64,000 bases of DNA from Candidatus Vallotiella sp. (ex Adelges kitamiensis) (GTDB lineage Bacteria > Pseudomonadota > Gammaproteobacteria > Burkholderiales > Burkholderiaceae): assembly GCF_020342435.1 (NCBI RefSeq), contig NZ_CP080504.1, forward strand, positions 759,081-823,080. Reading direction: 5' to 3'. Made by a program: the position numbers and the translations under genes. This document shows, piece after piece, positions 1 through 10,685 of this stretch; position 1 is the stretch's first letter, and every line of letters begins with the position of its first letter. The notes below the pieces were generated by a model. It did no database searches, had not been told where the DNA came from, and saw only the letters and a program-made list of their open reading frames with translations.

Positions 1-65
1 GCAGCACTCCAGCCTAGCCCGAAGACTACCGAGATAATAAACAACCAGCAGAAATCAAAATCCAT
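1..65 (-). CDS. lapB: LapB (YciM) N-terminus, partial at window edge
   Basis: Only the first 21 codons lie in the window; the gene continues beyond position 1. The peptide begins MDFDFCWLFIISVVFGLGW, a single N-terminal membrane helix. This closely resembles the start of the TPR/rubredoxin protein LapB, which adapts FtsH to degrade LpxC and so balances LPS synthesis in the inner membrane (family knowledge). The position fits: in Burkholderia the order is ihfB-lapA-lapB on one strand, as here. The start ATG is at 65-63. Whether the rest is intact cannot be judged from this window. Confidence 0.72.
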   Translation of the reverse strand, partial: MDFDFCWLFIISVVFGLGWSA

Positions 66-349
66 GAATGTGCTTTATTAAGCATACATATGCTAGAAGT
101 CGATTAGATCGATTGTTGGCATCTAAGACTTATCTATTAATTATCGGCACTAACTATTCGTTTTTTAATCTAAGCTTAAACTATCGATTTCATAGCTCAA
201 CACCGTTAGTAGTATTGATATTTGCCTAAGCAAAAATGCCAAACATTAAGTATACGAGCCTAATCACGATCAGCAACGTATGCCATATGCAGCTAGCTAG
301 GAAGTTTAGTGTTATATAATGACATAATGAGCCATATAATGCGCTTCAT
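66..349 (-). pseudogene. lapA: lapA remnant (LPS assembly protein A, DUF1049)
   Basis: This sits between ihfB and lapB, where Burkholderia carries lapA. Reading the minus strand from an ATG at 349 gives MKRIIWLIMSLYNTK. After a frame change, about 70 bases on, comes a second hydrophobic run, WHTLLIVIRLVYLMFGIF, ending in a stop. Two membrane helices of this kind, separated by a short polar stretch, are the LapA plan (about 100 residues). At least one frameshift and several stops interrupt the frame. Identity rests on position and weak similarity, so it is tentative. Confidence 0.45.
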
Positions 350-595
350 CAATAAGCTTAATAGCAGCGGTAACTAGATAGTAAATCGCTATAAATTGAT
401 ATCAATGACTTAAACTCATATTTTATCTGGATAAGCTGCAGGCGAGAGAAGAACGCACTTACGCATTGATGCGCTTGAAGCGGCATATATTTTGTTATAC
501 ACAGTTACGTAGGTTATTAGTATATTAATTTCAGAAAAAGTGAAGAATAATATTTCTACAGCACTAAATAGTAGGCTTTGTCTAGATTATTGCTT
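350..595. other. non-coding stretch between ihfB and lapA remnant
   Basis: AT-rich with stops in all frames. It would contain the end of the ihfB transcript and perhaps the original lapA upstream region. I see no recognisable gene, RNA or strong hairpin. Confidence 0.5.
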
Positions 596-925
596 TTATA
601 CATTACCCGATAAATCGCCTATATTAGACTTTGTCAGTTGGTTCACTTTGCTATTAACCCGCTCGCGTAATTCTTTACCCGGCTTAAAATGAGGCACCCA
701 TTTTTCTAAGACCCGGACACTTTGACCAGACTTTGGATTGCGTCCGATCCGGGCTGGACGACAATTTAGCACAAAACTACCAAAGCCGCGTATCTCGATA
801 CGATGATTAGTAGCAAGCGCGTCAGACATCGTATCCAGCATTGTCTTAACTGCCAGATCTGTATCTTTTAAGACAAGCTTTGGAAATCGCAGCGCTAGTT
901 GAGCGACCAACTCGGATTTGGTCAT
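596..925 (-). CDS. ihfB: integration host factor beta subunit
   Basis: A 109-residue DNA-bending protein of the HU/IHF family. The N-terminal dimerisation helices start [11 protein letters not shown]. The beta-arm region contains [24 protein letters not shown], split here by the family signature GFGSF and the tip motif RNPKSG with its intercalating proline. The C-terminal helix includes [11 protein letters not shown]. It would pair with IhfA in the nucleoid to bend DNA at promoters and recombination sites. It lies 6 bp downstream of rpsA on the same strand, the usual beta-proteobacterial cmk-rpsA-ihfB order, so it is probably co-transcribed. The roughly 15-residue tail beyond the E. coli length is typical of Burkholderia. 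No defect seen. Confidence 0.96.
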   Translation of the reverse strand: MTKSELVAQLALRFPKLVLKDTDLAVKTMLDTMSDALATNHRIEIRGFGSFVLNCRPARIGRNPKSGQSVRVLEKWVPHFKPGKELRERVNSKVNQLTKSNIGDLSGNV

Positions 926-931
926 ACTGCT

Positions 932-2647
932 TTACTGATTTTGTTGCCCGTCCAGCTTTGCTTTGAGCAACGCGCCAAAGTTGGTCGTGCCGCTAGTCGC
1001 CACGCTGTTGTCAGCTTGCGAGCCACGTATCACCTGCTGTTGTTCTGCAGAATCTTTGACCTTAATCGATAGTTGAATACTGCGTGACTTGCGGTCAACA
1101 TTAATAATTATTGCATTGACTTTTTCGCCCTCTCTTAGAATATTGCGCGCATCCTCCACGCGGTCTTGCATAATTTCTGATGCCCGCAGATAGCCCTCTA
1201 CTTCAGTGCTTAACTGAATTACAACCCCTTTTGCATCAACAGCTTTGACAGTACCGTTAACAACAGAGCCTTTATCATTTAAGGCTATAAAATTACTAAA
1301 TGGATCGCCCTCCAACTGCTTGATACCTAGCGAAATACGTTCTTTCTCGACGTCGATACCAAGTACTGTGGACTCAACTTCGTCCCCCTTTTTATATTTT
1401 CGGACCGCCTCTTCACCAGATTCATTCCATGATAAGTCTGATAAATGCACAAGACCATCAATCCCGCCTGGTAAGCCAACAAACACGCCGAAATCGGTAA
1501 TAGATCTAATTGCGCCGGTAATCTTATCACCTTTCTTAAAATTGCGACTGAAGTCATCCCAGGGGTTCGGCTTACACTGCTTCATACCAAGGCTGATACG
1601 TCTGCGAGCTTCGTCAATTTCAAGTACCATAACTTCAACTTCGTCACCAAGCTGTACTACTTTATTCGGCGCGACGTTTTTGTTAGTCCAATCCATCTCT
1701 GACACGTGCACGAGACCCTCGATGCCAGATTCAACCTCAACAAATGCACCATAGTCAGTAATATTCGTAACCTTACCAAATAGCCGTGTGCCTGACGGAT
1801 AGCGCCGGGAAATGCCTTCCCACGGATCATCACCAAGCTGCTTTATACCAAGCGACACTCGATTCTTCTCCTGGTCAAACTTTAAGATTTTTGCAGTCAC
1901 TTCTTGGCCTACAGACAGTACTTCGCTCGGGTGACGCACTCGCCGCCACGCAATGTCGGTAATATGTAACAAGCCATCAATACCGCCAAGATCGACGAAT
2001 GCACCATAGTCAGTGATATTTTTTACGACACCATTGAGGACAGCGCCCTCCATTAGCGTCTCGAGGAGCTTTGCACGCTCTTCGCCCTGCGTAGCTTCAA
2101 TCACTGCGCGGCGCGACAGCACAACATTATTGCGTTTACGATCTAACTTGATTACGCGAAACTCGAGCGTCTTACCTTCGTACGGCGTTGTATCCTTGAC
2201 CGGGCGAGTATCAACTAAAGATCCGGGTAAAAAGGCGCGAATGCTGTTAACCATCACAGTCATGCCACCTTTGACTTTACTTGTGATTGTACCAATTACA
2301 AGTTCATTATTATCTAGTGCTTTTTCAAGTGCAAGCCACGAAGCAAGACGCTTAGCCTTATCGCGTGATAGGACCGTATCGCCATAACCGTTCTCAAGAG
2401 CATCGATCGCGACCGACACAAAATCACCTTCTCGTACCTCAACCTCACCCTGATCGTTTAGAAACTCTTCAATCGGAATGTAAGCTTCAGACTTTAAACC
2501 AGCGTTAACAACCACAAAATTATGGTCAACACGCACAACTTCGGCGGAAATGACTTCGCCTGTACGCATGTCTTGGCGGGTTAGCGACTCCTCGAAGAGA
2601 GCCGCAAAAGATTCGATATTCGGATTAGAAGTTTGCAGGTCAGACAT
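932..2647 (-). CDS. rpsA: 30S ribosomal protein S1
   Basis: 571 residues, full length for the family (E. coli 557, Burkholderia about 570). Six S1 OB-fold repeats can be followed, centred near residues 70, 150, 240, 325, 412 and 500. The clearest are those with [37 protein letters not shown] and [19 protein letters not shown]. The first two bind the ribosome and the rest unwind and bind mRNA leaders during initiation. The N-terminus begins [20 protein letters not shown]. It lies between cmk (212 bp upstream) and ihfB (6 bp downstream), the conserved operon. Highly expressed and essential, which agrees with complete preservation amid decayed DNA. Confidence 0.98.
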   Translation of the reverse strand: MSDLQTSNPNIESFAALFEESLTRQDMRTGEVISAEVVRVDHNFVVVNAGLKSEAYIPIEEFLNDQGEVEVREGDFVSVAIDALENGYGDTVLSRDKAKRLASWLALEKALDNNELVIGTITSKVKGGMTVMVNSIRAFLPGSLVDTRPVKDTTPYEGKTLEFRVIKLDRKRNNVVLSRRAVIEATQGEERAKLLETLMEGAVLNGVVKNITDYGAFVDLGGIDGLLHITDIAWRRVRHPSEVLSVGQEVTAKILKFDQEKNRVSLGIKQLGDDPWEGISRRYPSGTRLFGKVTNITDYGAFVEVESGIEGLVHVSEMDWTNKNVAPNKVVQLGDEVEVMVLEIDEARRRISLGMKQCKPNPWDDFSRNFKKGDKITGAIRSITDFGVFVGLPGGIDGLVHLSDLSWNESGEEAVRKYKKGDEVESTVLGIDVEKERISLGIKQLEGDPFSNFIALNDKGSVVNGTVKAVDAKGVVIQLSTEVEGYLRASEIMQDRVEDARNILREGEKVNAIIINVDRKSRSIQLSIKVKDSAEQQQVIRGSQADNSVATSGTTNFGALLKAKLDGQQNQ

Positions 2648-2859
2648 AAAATCGAATAGCGCATATAGTCAGACTCGGCTTTATAAGCGCCGGCGGCTAC
2701 ATGCGAAGTTAAGGTTGAAAACACGTCCCACGTTATCGAGGAACACTTACATACAATACTATTTTACTATGGTCATATCAGGCGCCGCAAAGCTGTTAAG
2801 GCATTATTTCCTGCGCTACATACAACATCTCGCTCGAGAGCGGAGCTTTTTGTCTATAT

Positions 2860-3564
2860 TCACTTCTTCTCGATACTGGCATACGGCTTGATCTGCTGAT
2901 ACCAGACCACTACATGATTAACTGCTTCGCTAATCGACATCGTCGATGTATCAAGCAGGCGGGCGTCTAGTGCTGGTTTTAACGGGGCGCTAGCGCGATT
3001 CGCATCTCTGACGTCACGCTCAAGTAAGTCGTACAAAATTTTCTCTATTTTAGCAGGAAACCCTTTATGTATCAATTGCTTATAACGTCTCTGCGCACGG
3101 TTCTGAACACTTGCTGTCAAAAATACTTTTAATACTGCATCAGTAAAAATTACTGTACCCATATCGCGCCCATCCGCAACTAAGCCAGGCGGCTTTCGGA
3201 ACGCATGCTGTCGGGCTAGAAGCGCGACGCGCACTGGCGCATGAACTGCAATCGACGAAGCTAGTTTGCTAATAGCTTCATGCCGCATTTCAGTCGAGAC
3301 ATCTACCCCATCTAATTGCACGCAGCTTTTTCTAAAGGAGATATGGATGCTATCAATCAACCATACAAGCGCAGTAACGTCGTCTTTATCCACGTGGTAA
3401 CGTTGTGCTGCTAGACCCGCTAGACGGTACAAAGCGCCACTATCTAGGAAATGAAAGCCAAGATGCGCTGCCACGAGTTGTGCAACTGTGCCTTTACCTG
3501 ATGCTGTGGGTCCGTCAATTGTAATAACTGGAACGCATCTGTGAAATAAATGATTAAACTCCAT
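2860..3564 (-). CDS. cmk: cytidylate kinase
   Basis: 234 residues, normal size. It phosphorylates CMP and dCMP with ATP, recycling pyrimidine nucleotides in the cytosol. The P-loop is near residues 16-28 ([19 protein letters not shown]), followed by the CMP-binding DSGALYRL segment and the [12 protein letters not shown] motif that positions phosphate and substrate. The lid region has RAQRRYKQL. It heads the cmk-rpsA-ihfB cluster. In Burkholderia aroA lies immediately upstream; here that space is empty. No truncation or frameshift. Confidence 0.97.
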   Translation of the reverse strand: MEFNHLFHRCVPVITIDGPTASGKGTVAQLVAAHLGFHFLDSGALYRLAGLAAQRYHVDKDDVTALVWLIDSIHISFRKSCVQLDGVDVSTEMRHEAISKLASSIAVHAPVRVALLARQHAFRKPPGLVADGRDMGTVIFTDAVLKVFLTASVQNRAQRRYKQLIHKGFPAKIEKILYDLLERDVRDANRASAPLKPALDARLLDTSTMSISEAVNHVVVWYQQIKPYASIEKK

Positions 3565-5245
3565 TACTCTATTCAGAGGGTGAATACTTCAAACGGCTCG
3601 CAGCTGGCTACATAGCTTCGTACTAAAAATACAAAATTTTGAAAAATTTATCGAAATAATATGAAAATGTCTCACTCCCATAATTCATTTGAATTCTTAA
3701 GAGCTCCCGCGGAGATTCTGGATAAGGTATTTTCAGTGAGAGCTTTTCTATTTCGGAAACAATGAAATTGTTCTTGATGCTCATAACTGATTACGCAGAA
3801 GTTAATGGGCGCCTAGCAGTTTTAGAAATGAAAAATAATACCGCTCGCTTTTATTAAAAAAAGATTTTTAGCGTCCTGTCACATTGTAACGCAATTATGC
3901 TGCAGTGTATTGCAGAATAATACCCAGCTGTTCGAATAGCTGTTCCGTATAATGGAATATTATCCGAATTGAATACATCTTCAATCATCTTAATCTCATC
4001 AAGCACATAGTCAGGTAGGCATCGATGTAATCTAGCGCATATTATAGTTATCCGCGGGAGATTTTATGTGCATCTCTGCTATACCTCAATCTGCAATGTA
4101 GTAGTTGTATAAGCCTCTCTATCATGTAATTAGCGCTCATAAAACATTTTATGAAACACAAACGACTACGTATGTAACAAAATAGCTAAAGTGAAAGGGA
4201 ATTCTATCAAACTATTTTTATAGTTATTGCGTATAGTTAGCTACTAACATCTTTGGGATCGTGGCTAACTCAATTCCCCAATTATATTGGGTTACTAATT
4301 AGTAGACATAACATTATTTCCTGTCCTACACATAAATTCTTGAGTAATACCTGACCGATACTAGCTAATGACACTAGTATCAATATACTGTTTGAAACCC
4401 TTTTAGGGAATTTAAAATATCAGGGAATTTTATAATAGACGTTTTTTATTTCAATATTATATTAGACTTAAATACCAATGTTACATAGACGACCTAAGGC
4501 ACACGAGAGACACATCCATTAAGATTCACAACTAGAGATCGAAGCGAAGGCTAGTCTAAAAACTATGGAAACTTTATGCCAGTAATGCTTATTTGAGTAG
4601 CCTAATTCACAGGGAATAGCAATAGGTATTTGTGCGATAAGTCCATAAATACAAGAATATTCTTAATAGACGACGTGCTAACTAGCTCAAAGTTTATCGT
4701 CAACGATGATCATTGTGCGAACCGAGCTGTTATAAAACTGACACACTTTTACGCTTGTAGAGCAATACTAAGGAGCTATACTAGCGCTAACCAATGCGTT
4801 ACCAGTTAGCTCAACACTACCGAGCCAGTTTATTAAAAGAGAAAAAGCTCCCTTGCGAGAACGTAATAAATTGCTTGCAAGATTAAGTAAACAATAACAC
4901 CTTTATTCTGGACATTGAAAGACACTGCGTATAGCTTAAGCGCGGTTGCACTAAGTTTAATTATTTACAGGAGTAGTATGCAGTATCTAGCAGATAAAAT
5001 GACACTTTTCGAAATTAATGATGACTATTATGCAATTTATTTTTAATCTTACTCATGTTATTAAATCTAATTATTAGGTTGTTAAGTATGTTGTCAGGTA
5101 GTATTTCGCGTGCGGAGGGAGTGTCCAAAAATTAAACTTTCTCATTCAAAAAATATGATAGGTATATTTAGGCATCGAACAGGCCATGATCGCATCGCTA
5201 TCGCAGTACCACTAAAAATGATATGCTGTGCATACACAGCGCATA
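3565..5245. other. 1.7-kb gene-free gap at the expected aro/tyr/phe locus
   Basis: No intact frame and no remnant that I can name on either strand. In free-living Burkholderia the genes serC-pheA-hisC-tyrA-aroA lie between gyrA and cmk on this strand and would need about 6 kb. Only 1.7 kb of AT-rich, stop-filled sequence remains, so most of that operon must have been deleted or eroded beyond reading. The expectation comes from known gene order, not from visible homology. Confidence 0.5.
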
Positions 5246-5845
5246 TTACTTCATCTTAAGCGAAGCTACTTCTTTATCAGCCTGATTACGCGTCTCTTTG
5301 ATCGATGTAGGCATGCACTTCTGCATCAGATTGCCAACTATATCACGACTAATCTGATCCTGTACCTCAATAAACTTATGGCCAGCTGGACTCTTATAAA
5401 ACTTTAGTAGATCTTTTATTTCTGACACTGAATAGTACTTTGCATATGCATCATACTGCGCTTGCATCGCTGCTTGTCGGAATTGTTCACTTTTGAATAC
5501 AGTGCCAGCAGATTCTAAGAGTTTTGGTATAGCGCTCTTTTGCAGAGTGGGCACAGCAGCTTGCTTTTGTTTATCGTTCAGCAACTTGCTTTCAGTTAAT
5601 GCATTGGATAGAATCGCTGGCACTAGTTGCTTAGCCTGCATTTGTGCTCCATTAGCAATGGCACTAATTATTTTAGGAGCATCGATCGCGTCGAGCAGAT
5701 CTTGAATAGCAGCCTGTTTGACTAGATCAACTGGTGCTATAGCGGATGTAGAAGTTGCACTGTTTTGGGAAGGCAATGCCTGTGCTATCGCTAGCGTCGG
5801 CACGATAGTAGCTACTAGTATCCATTGCTTAAATTGTCTTTTCAT
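5246..5845 (-). CDS. exported DUF2059 protein
   Basis: 199 residues from the chosen ATG at 5845, which has a GGGA ribosome site 5-6 bases upstream; an earlier ATG at 5857 has none. A signal peptide is clear: MKRQFKQW, then a hydrophobic core ILVATIVPTLAIA and a small-residue cleavage site near AQA. The remaining part is helical and charged, with QAMYDAYAKYYS-like sequence (QAQYDAYAKYYSVSEIKDLL) and FYKSPAGHKFIEVQ, the hallmark of DUF2059. Function is unknown; members are periplasmic. It lies 100 bp downstream of gyrA on the same strand, the position I recall for it in Burkholderia. Retention in a reduced genome suggests an envelope role, which is inference. Confidence 0.8.
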   Translation of the reverse strand: MKRQFKQWILVATIVPTLAIAQALPSQNSATSTSAIAPVDLVKQAAIQDLLDAIDAPKIISAIANGAQMQAKQLVPAILSNALTESKLLNDKQKQAAVPTLQKSAIPKLLESAGTVFKSEQFRQAAMQAQYDAYAKYYSVSEIKDLLKFYKSPAGHKFIEVQDQISRDIVGNLMQKCMPTSIKETRNQADKEVASLKMK

Positions 5846-5945
5846 TACGATTCCCATTAAAAAATTGTTCCGTCAACTTAACGCCGACTTAGTAGTTAAA
5901 CTTGGGCAACACGCATCTATTATCCAGCAGTCATTAGTAGTTCCA

Positions 5946-8552
5946 TTAAGTATCTGAGCCTGACTCTACCTCAGGGATGGACCCGATGCTATCTTCTATA
6001 TCAGTCTCAGCAATTTGCTGCAAGCCTGATAGCTTAGTACCTTTGTCTAGAGCAATTAGTGTAACACCTTGCGTTGCTCGGCTCATCTCGCGAATTTCGG
6101 TAACGCGAGTACGAATGAGAACACCAGCAGTTGTAATTAGCATAATCTCGCTATCTGGTTCGACTAACGTCGCGGCGACTACTCTGCCATTGCGCTCTGA
6201 AGTCTGAATCGCAATCATACCCTTTGTACCACGTCCATGCCGAGTGTATTCAGCAATCGGTGTACGCTTGCCATAGCCGTTCTCGGTCGCGGTTAGAACC
6301 GATTGCGACTCACTTCCGGCCACTAGTAATGCGATAACCTGCTGACCATTCTCTAGCTGCATGCCACGCACGCCGCGTGCTTCTCGCCCCATCGGGCGAA
6401 CATCGTTCTCTTCGAACCGCACTGCCTTACCAGCGTCCGAAAACAGCATCACGTCATGATGCCCATTAGTAATCTTCGCACCCACTAGAAAATCTTTATC
6501 ATCAAGCCCTACTGCGATGATACCTTTCTTGAGCGGTCTGGAAAATGCTTCAAGCGGTGTCTTCTTTACCGTTCCAAGGGAGGTAGCAAGAAATACGAAC
6601 TTATCGTCTGAAAATTCTTTAACTGGTAGCACCACGTTGATTTTCTCTCTTTCTCGCAGCGGGAACATATTTATAATGGGCCGTCCCCTTGAGTTTCGAG
6701 AGCCTTGCGGTACCTCATAGACCTTTATCCAATACACACGTCCGCGATTTGAGAAGCATAAGATATGGTCGTGCGTATTTGCGATAAATAACGTTTCGAC
6801 CCAATCATCGTCCTTTATTAGGATAGCCTGCTTACCGCGGCCACCTCGCTTTTGCGCATAGTACTCGGACAGCGGCTGTGATTTAATGTAGCCGGCGTGT
6901 GACATCGTAACAACCATATCCTGCGGCGTGATCAGGTCCTCAGTGCCAAGCTCGATAGCGTTTAACTCAATCTGAGAGCGCCTTGAGTTTCCAAATTCTG
7001 CTTTAATCGAAACTAGCTCGTCAGTAATAATCGTTCGGATTCGTTCGGGCTTAGCTAGAATATTTAAGAAATCTGTAATCTGTGCCGTCACCGCTCGATA
7101 TTCGGTAGTAATCCGATTTTTTTCTAGACCGGTTAACTTTTGTAGGCGCATCTGTAAAGTTTCCTGCGCTTGCGTGTCCGAGAGCTTATAGAGTCCTTTA
7201 GATTGCATACCAAAAGCAGGTGCTAACCCATCAGGGCGGAACGCCTTATGCCCGCCCTGATTTTCGCTGTGTGTATGCGATAGCATATCGCGTACTAGTC
7301 CCGAGTTCCATCCTCGTGTCATTAAATTCTGCTTTGCGATTGGTGGCGTCTGGGCTGCCTGGATGATCTCAATAAACTTATCGATGTTTGAGAGCGCGAC
7401 TGCAAGGCCCTCTAGAACATGGCATCGTTCTCGCGCGCGCCGTAACTCATAAAATGTACGGCGTGTAACGACCTCACGCCGGTGCGATAAGAAGCACTCT
7501 AGCAACTCGCGTAAGTTTAATAGCTTTGGTTGCCCGTCAACCAGCGAAACCATATTCATGCCAAACGTATCCTGCAGCTGCGTGTTTTTATACAAATTAT
7601 TAAGCACAACTTCTGGAACTTCAGCTCGCTTAAGCTCAATTACTACGCGCATACCACTCTTATCAGACTCATCACGGATATCGGATATGCCCTCTATCTT
7701 CTTCTCATTGACCAGCTCAGCGATGCGCTCAAGTAGGGAACGTTTATTTACCTGGTACGGCAATTCATCAACGATGATTGCCGTGCGCTGTGTATGGTCG
7801 ATATCCTCAAAATGAACCCTGGCGCGCATCACAATGCGTCCTCGGCCAGTGCGATAGCCGTCACGCACACCCTGCACGCCGTATATAATTCCTGCCGTCG
7901 GGAAATCTGGTGCGGGAAGGAGTTCAATTAACTCATCGATTGACGCTTGTGGATGGTTTAGAAGATGCTGACACGCGTTGACAACTTCATCCAAATTATG
8001 TGGAGGAATATTTGTTGCCATGCCGACTGCAATACCCGATGAGCCATTGATCAACAGATTCGGGATTCTCGCTGGCAGTACCCGTGGTTGGGTCTCACTA
8101 CCATCGTAGTTTAATTCAAAATCAACGGTTTCCTTATCAATATCAGTTAGTAATTCATGGCCAATTTTCGAGAGCCGGATCTCAGTGTAGCGCATCGCCG
8201 CTGCATTATCGCCATCAACTGAACCAAAGTTGCCCTGCCCGTCTACTAACATATAGCGAAGCGAGAAATCCTGCGCCATGCGCACGATTGTCTCGTAGAC
8301 TGCACTATCGCCGTGTGGATGGTATTTACCAATTACGTCTCCAACAATGCGTGCGGACTTCTTGTATGCTCTATTCCAGGTGTTGCCGAGCTCATGCATC
8401 GCATAGAGTACACGGCGATGCACTGGTTTAAGTCCATCTCGAGCGTCGGGCAACGCACGACCCACTATTACGCTCATTGCGTAGTCAAGGTAGGATCGGC
8501 GCATTTCCTCTTCAAGGGAGATAGGTAGAGTCTCTTTGGCGAATTGATCCAT
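5946..8552 (-). CDS. gyrA: DNA gyrase subunit A
   Basis: 868 residues, full length. It breaks and rejoins DNA in the GyrA2GyrB2 complex that introduces negative supercoils. The N-terminal winged-helix domain holds the catalytic tyrosine in [11 protein letters not shown]. The quinolone pocket reads [16 protein letters not shown], with Ser at the position of E. coli S83 and Glu at that of D87. The coiled-coil tower follows, and the C-terminal beta-pinwheel carries the GyrA box as [11 protein letters not shown], which marks it as gyrase rather than topoisomerase IV. A separate ParC is encoded at 21276-23594. gyrB is not in the window. Confidence 0.98.
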   Translation of the reverse strand: MDQFAKETLPISLEEEMRRSYLDYAMSVIVGRALPDARDGLKPVHRRVLYAMHELGNTWNRAYKKSARIVGDVIGKYHPHGDSAVYETIVRMAQDFSLRYMLVDGQGNFGSVDGDNAAAMRYTEIRLSKIGHELLTDIDKETVDFELNYDGSETQPRVLPARIPNLLINGSSGIAVGMATNIPPHNLDEVVNACQHLLNHPQASIDELIELLPAPDFPTAGIIYGVQGVRDGYRTGRGRIVMRARVHFEDIDHTQRTAIIVDELPYQVNKRSLLERIAELVNEKKIEGISDIRDESDKSGMRVVIELKRAEVPEVVLNNLYKNTQLQDTFGMNMVSLVDGQPKLLNLRELLECFLSHRREVVTRRTFYELRRARERCHVLEGLAVALSNIDKFIEIIQAAQTPPIAKQNLMTRGWNSGLVRDMLSHTHSENQGGHKAFRPDGLAPAFGMQSKGLYKLSDTQAQETLQMRLQKLTGLEKNRITTEYRAVTAQITDFLNILAKPERIRTIITDELVSIKAEFGNSRRSQIELNAIELGTEDLITPQDMVVTMSHAGYIKSQPLSEYYAQKRGGRGKQAILIKDDDWVETLFIANTHDHILCFSNRGRVYWIKVYEVPQGSRNSRGRPIINMFPLREREKINVVLPVKEFSDDKFVFLATSLGTVKKTPLEAFSRPLKKGIIAVGLDDKDFLVGAKITNGHHDVMLFSDAGKAVRFEENDVRPMGREARGVRGMQLENGQQVIALLVAGSESQSVLTATENGYGKRTPIAEYTRHGRGTKGMIAIQTSERNGRVVAATLVEPDSEIMLITTAGVLIRTRVTEIREMSRATQGVTLIALDKGTKLSGLQQIAETDIEDSIGSIPEVESGSDT

Positions 8553-8978
8553 TTATTAACGTCTTTGATACACTCTAGTAGTCCAGGGCTGATCTTCAGG
8601 CATGGTGTATACGGCATACATCATACCTAGCAATAGTGGATGATTTACATCACCCCATTTTAGCACGCCCCTAGATATAGCACTGGGAGCATCTGTTGCC
8701 ATAACTCATGCAAGCCTGACAACGGTGTTACAAACTCCCATATTAATTCCGTAAGTATGAGCTAGAAAATTCTCAATGGTAACTATTGATATCTAATTTC
8801 AATAGTCTGACCGAGATTTAGCAAAGAGTAAAATTTATTATTAGTAATCATGATAGAGCAACAAAGTTTTGTAGTAAATCTAGTCATGCCATCGTGCTAA
8901 ACGCCACATAATCTCTAACTTGTCTTTATTAAAGGATGCATAGTAAGACTGCGGCGGTTTTAATTTAAAGAGAAAAAT
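8553..8978. other. gap between divergent gyrA and ompA pseudogene
   Basis: This must contain the gyrA promoter on the minus strand and formerly the ompA promoter on the plus strand. I see no coding remnant and no promoter that stands out. Confidence 0.45.
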
Positions 8979-9660
8979 ATGAATAAGCTTTAAAAAAGCT
9001 AGCGTTCATTGAATCTACTTCGGTTATATCTGTGCTGATATCAGTACACTCGTTTCTTGCTTCGCAATAAGTTACTACGACAAACGGGCAAATATCACTG
9101 AAGAATTCATATGGATAGACGGCCCAGGCGATCTTTGCCAGTATGATGCTTTTTTTGGACTCCTGCCACCGTAGTATATGAAGTTAACGGCCTGTTTAGT
9201 GGATTAAACACACGCGCCGCTGTAATCACCACCTGTCGGTGGTCGTAGCGACTCCGATCATAAGAAGTCAGAAAGTCATCTATAAGACAAATATACCATT
9301 TGTCCTCAATAAGACTGTGCTATCTTCCTGGATAAGAAAAGATTGACAATTTAGCCATAAAGACTTGGGGTTCAAACCCTTTTAGCCATAAAGACTTGGG
9401 GTTCAAACCCTTAAAAGATTGTAGCTAAAGGCTGTATAGTAAATCTATCTTAGATAAGTACGGTAATCATCTAGCACTGCACCAGGCACAAGCCGTAAAA
9501 ATGTACCTAATTAGCAAGGGTATCCTTAACAACTACACTTGTACAGATTATAGGAATAGCTGTAATCCCTTAACAATAATCTGCCACCATAAAGATGGTA
9601 AGGTGTTGATCCTGTGTCTAATATCCAGCCTCCGTGTAGAAGTGCAAGTTATTGCAACTA
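8979..9660 (+). pseudogene. ompA: OmpA-family outer membrane protein, decayed
   Basis: Starts at ATG 8979 (MNKL, then a stop). Following the plus strand across frameshifts recovers, in the right order, segments typical of Burkholderia OmpA-like proteins: EEFIWIDGPGDLCQYDAFF (compare E-Y-V-W-K-N-G..LCWRDAFW), VATPIIRSQKVIYKTNIPF (compare SQKITYQAD), then LALHQAQAVKMYLISKGIL (compare LSLRRAQAVKSYLVSKGVE), and finally SLRVEVQVIA. The last parts include the OmpA peptidoglycan-binding region. At least three frame changes, internal stops and a 31-bp tandem duplication (9350-9411) make it non-functional. It is divergent from gyrA. Family calls rest on remembered homologues; order and spacing make chance unlikely. 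Confidence 0.85.
9350..9411 (+). repeat. perfect 31-bp tandem duplication
   Basis: Two identical 31-bp units, 9350-9380 and 9381-9411, each beginning TTTAGCCATAAAGACTTGGG and ending TTCAAACCCT. It lies within the ompA pseudogene and shifts its frame (31 is not a multiple of 3). With no divergence between units, it is probably a recent slippage duplication. Confidence 0.97.
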
Positions 9661-10329
9661 CAATCTATCCTGGGGATGGATTATCTCGCCTACAGTCGAG
9701 ATAACTAAGCGAGATGGGTACAGCTTTCAAGCTATAATAAGTAGCTGCCGTATATCGCGTTTTACGTCAGTCGAGGAAAAGCCCTATGGCTTGACGCTTT
9801 ATTGGCGTGACGTGTGCTTTTCTAGCCCACAGCATATTATGCATGACTAACGTTGATTTACATGAGCTTAAGAAAAATTGACTTTACGCGTTCATGTACT
9901 TAATAAACGAGTACTTGATATTGGCTGAGGCGGGGACATTTTGTCCAAATTGATCGAACGGCTAGGCACTGTCTAAGTTAAGGGAACTTATTTATGTGAG
10001 AAAACACCCCGTATCGCCGATCTGCATAGGTTAAAGAATAATGTTATAAACGTCGAGTATAAAAAATTCTGCAGAGGCGCTTGATGCTCGCGAGCCGACG
10101 TCATAGACGTAGTCACCTAAATAGAAGTGCTAGAGCATGTTCTGCAGCCACCAGGTATCGTTCGTGCATATGCACAACTAGTCAACGCTTCGTGTTAACT
10201 AATAATACCTATATCAATTATATGACTACATGTCGACACGTTATGTAAACTACTAATTTACCGGCTAACTAGAAAACTGACCGATCGACTGTGCCCATGT
10301 TTTGTGAGATAATAAATACGTACCTTACA
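9661..10329. other. gap before tmRNA
   Basis: No intact gene. A weak open frame continues to about 9850 on the plus strand (peptide includes TVEITKRDGYSFQA) but matches nothing I recognise and has no ribosome site. In Burkholderia other genes such as ubiG follow ompA; I could not align any here. Confidence 0.4.
10285..10313 (+). promoter_or_regulatory. candidate sigma-70 promoter of ssrA
   Basis: A TCGACT hexamer at 10285-10290 (4 of 6 matches to TTGACA) and GATAAT at 10308-10313 (5 of 6 to TATAAT) are separated by exactly 17 bases and end 16 bases before the mature tmRNA 5' end. Plausible but found by eye. Confidence 0.4.
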
Positions 10330-10685
10330 GGGGCCGACCTGGTTTCGACGTGGGTAGCGAAGTAATTTAGGGCATACCGAGGACCCGTTATCTCGTAAAT
10401 CAATGGGACTTTAAGTAACTGCGAACGACGAAACGTACGCACTAGCCGCTTAACACCGGCTAGCCTCGCGCTAGATCGCTGATGGACTAGGGTTAAACCA
10501 TGCGAGGTCATTACATCAGCTAATCCACAGCAGAGTCACGGTGCTGTGGCCAAAAATTTAGTGGCTCGCCATAGCGAGGCGTGTTCGTCCGCATCGATAC
10601 GGTTAAATTAAAAGACTGGACTAAGTATGTAGAACTAATTGCAAAGTGCTTGCGGACGCGGGTTCGATTCCCGCCGGCTCCACCA
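10330..10685 (+). ncRNA. ssrA: transfer-messenger RNA (tmRNA)
   Basis: 356-nt tmRNA that rescues stalled ribosomes and tags the nascent peptide for proteolysis. The 5' end GGGGCCG pairs with the 3' CGGCTCC preceding ACCA. The 3' half has the tRNA-like T-arm GGGTTCGATTCCCG. The tag reading frame at 10421-10453 encodes ANDETYALAA and a TAA stop, close to the E. coli tag ANDENYALAA. The D-like region after the 5' strand (ACCTGGTTTCGACG) is also conserved. It needs SmpB, which is not in the window. No sign of decay. Confidence 0.97.

Noticed and set aside
1245-2387. Long plus-strand frames opposite rpsA, and similar ones opposite gyrA, parC, parE, uup, zwf and ribBA
   Set aside because: They are antisense shadows of conserved genes whose own frames carry clear family motifs.
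9350-9411. GGTTCAAACCC in the 31-bp tandem units as a tRNA T-arm or tRNA fragment
   Set aside because: Flanking bases do not form a five-pair T-stem, no acceptor or anticodon arm is present, and the units lie in the ompA pseudogene.
10269-10511. 80-codon minus-strand frame across tmRNA
   Set aside because: It is the antisense of the conserved tmRNA and has no independent support.
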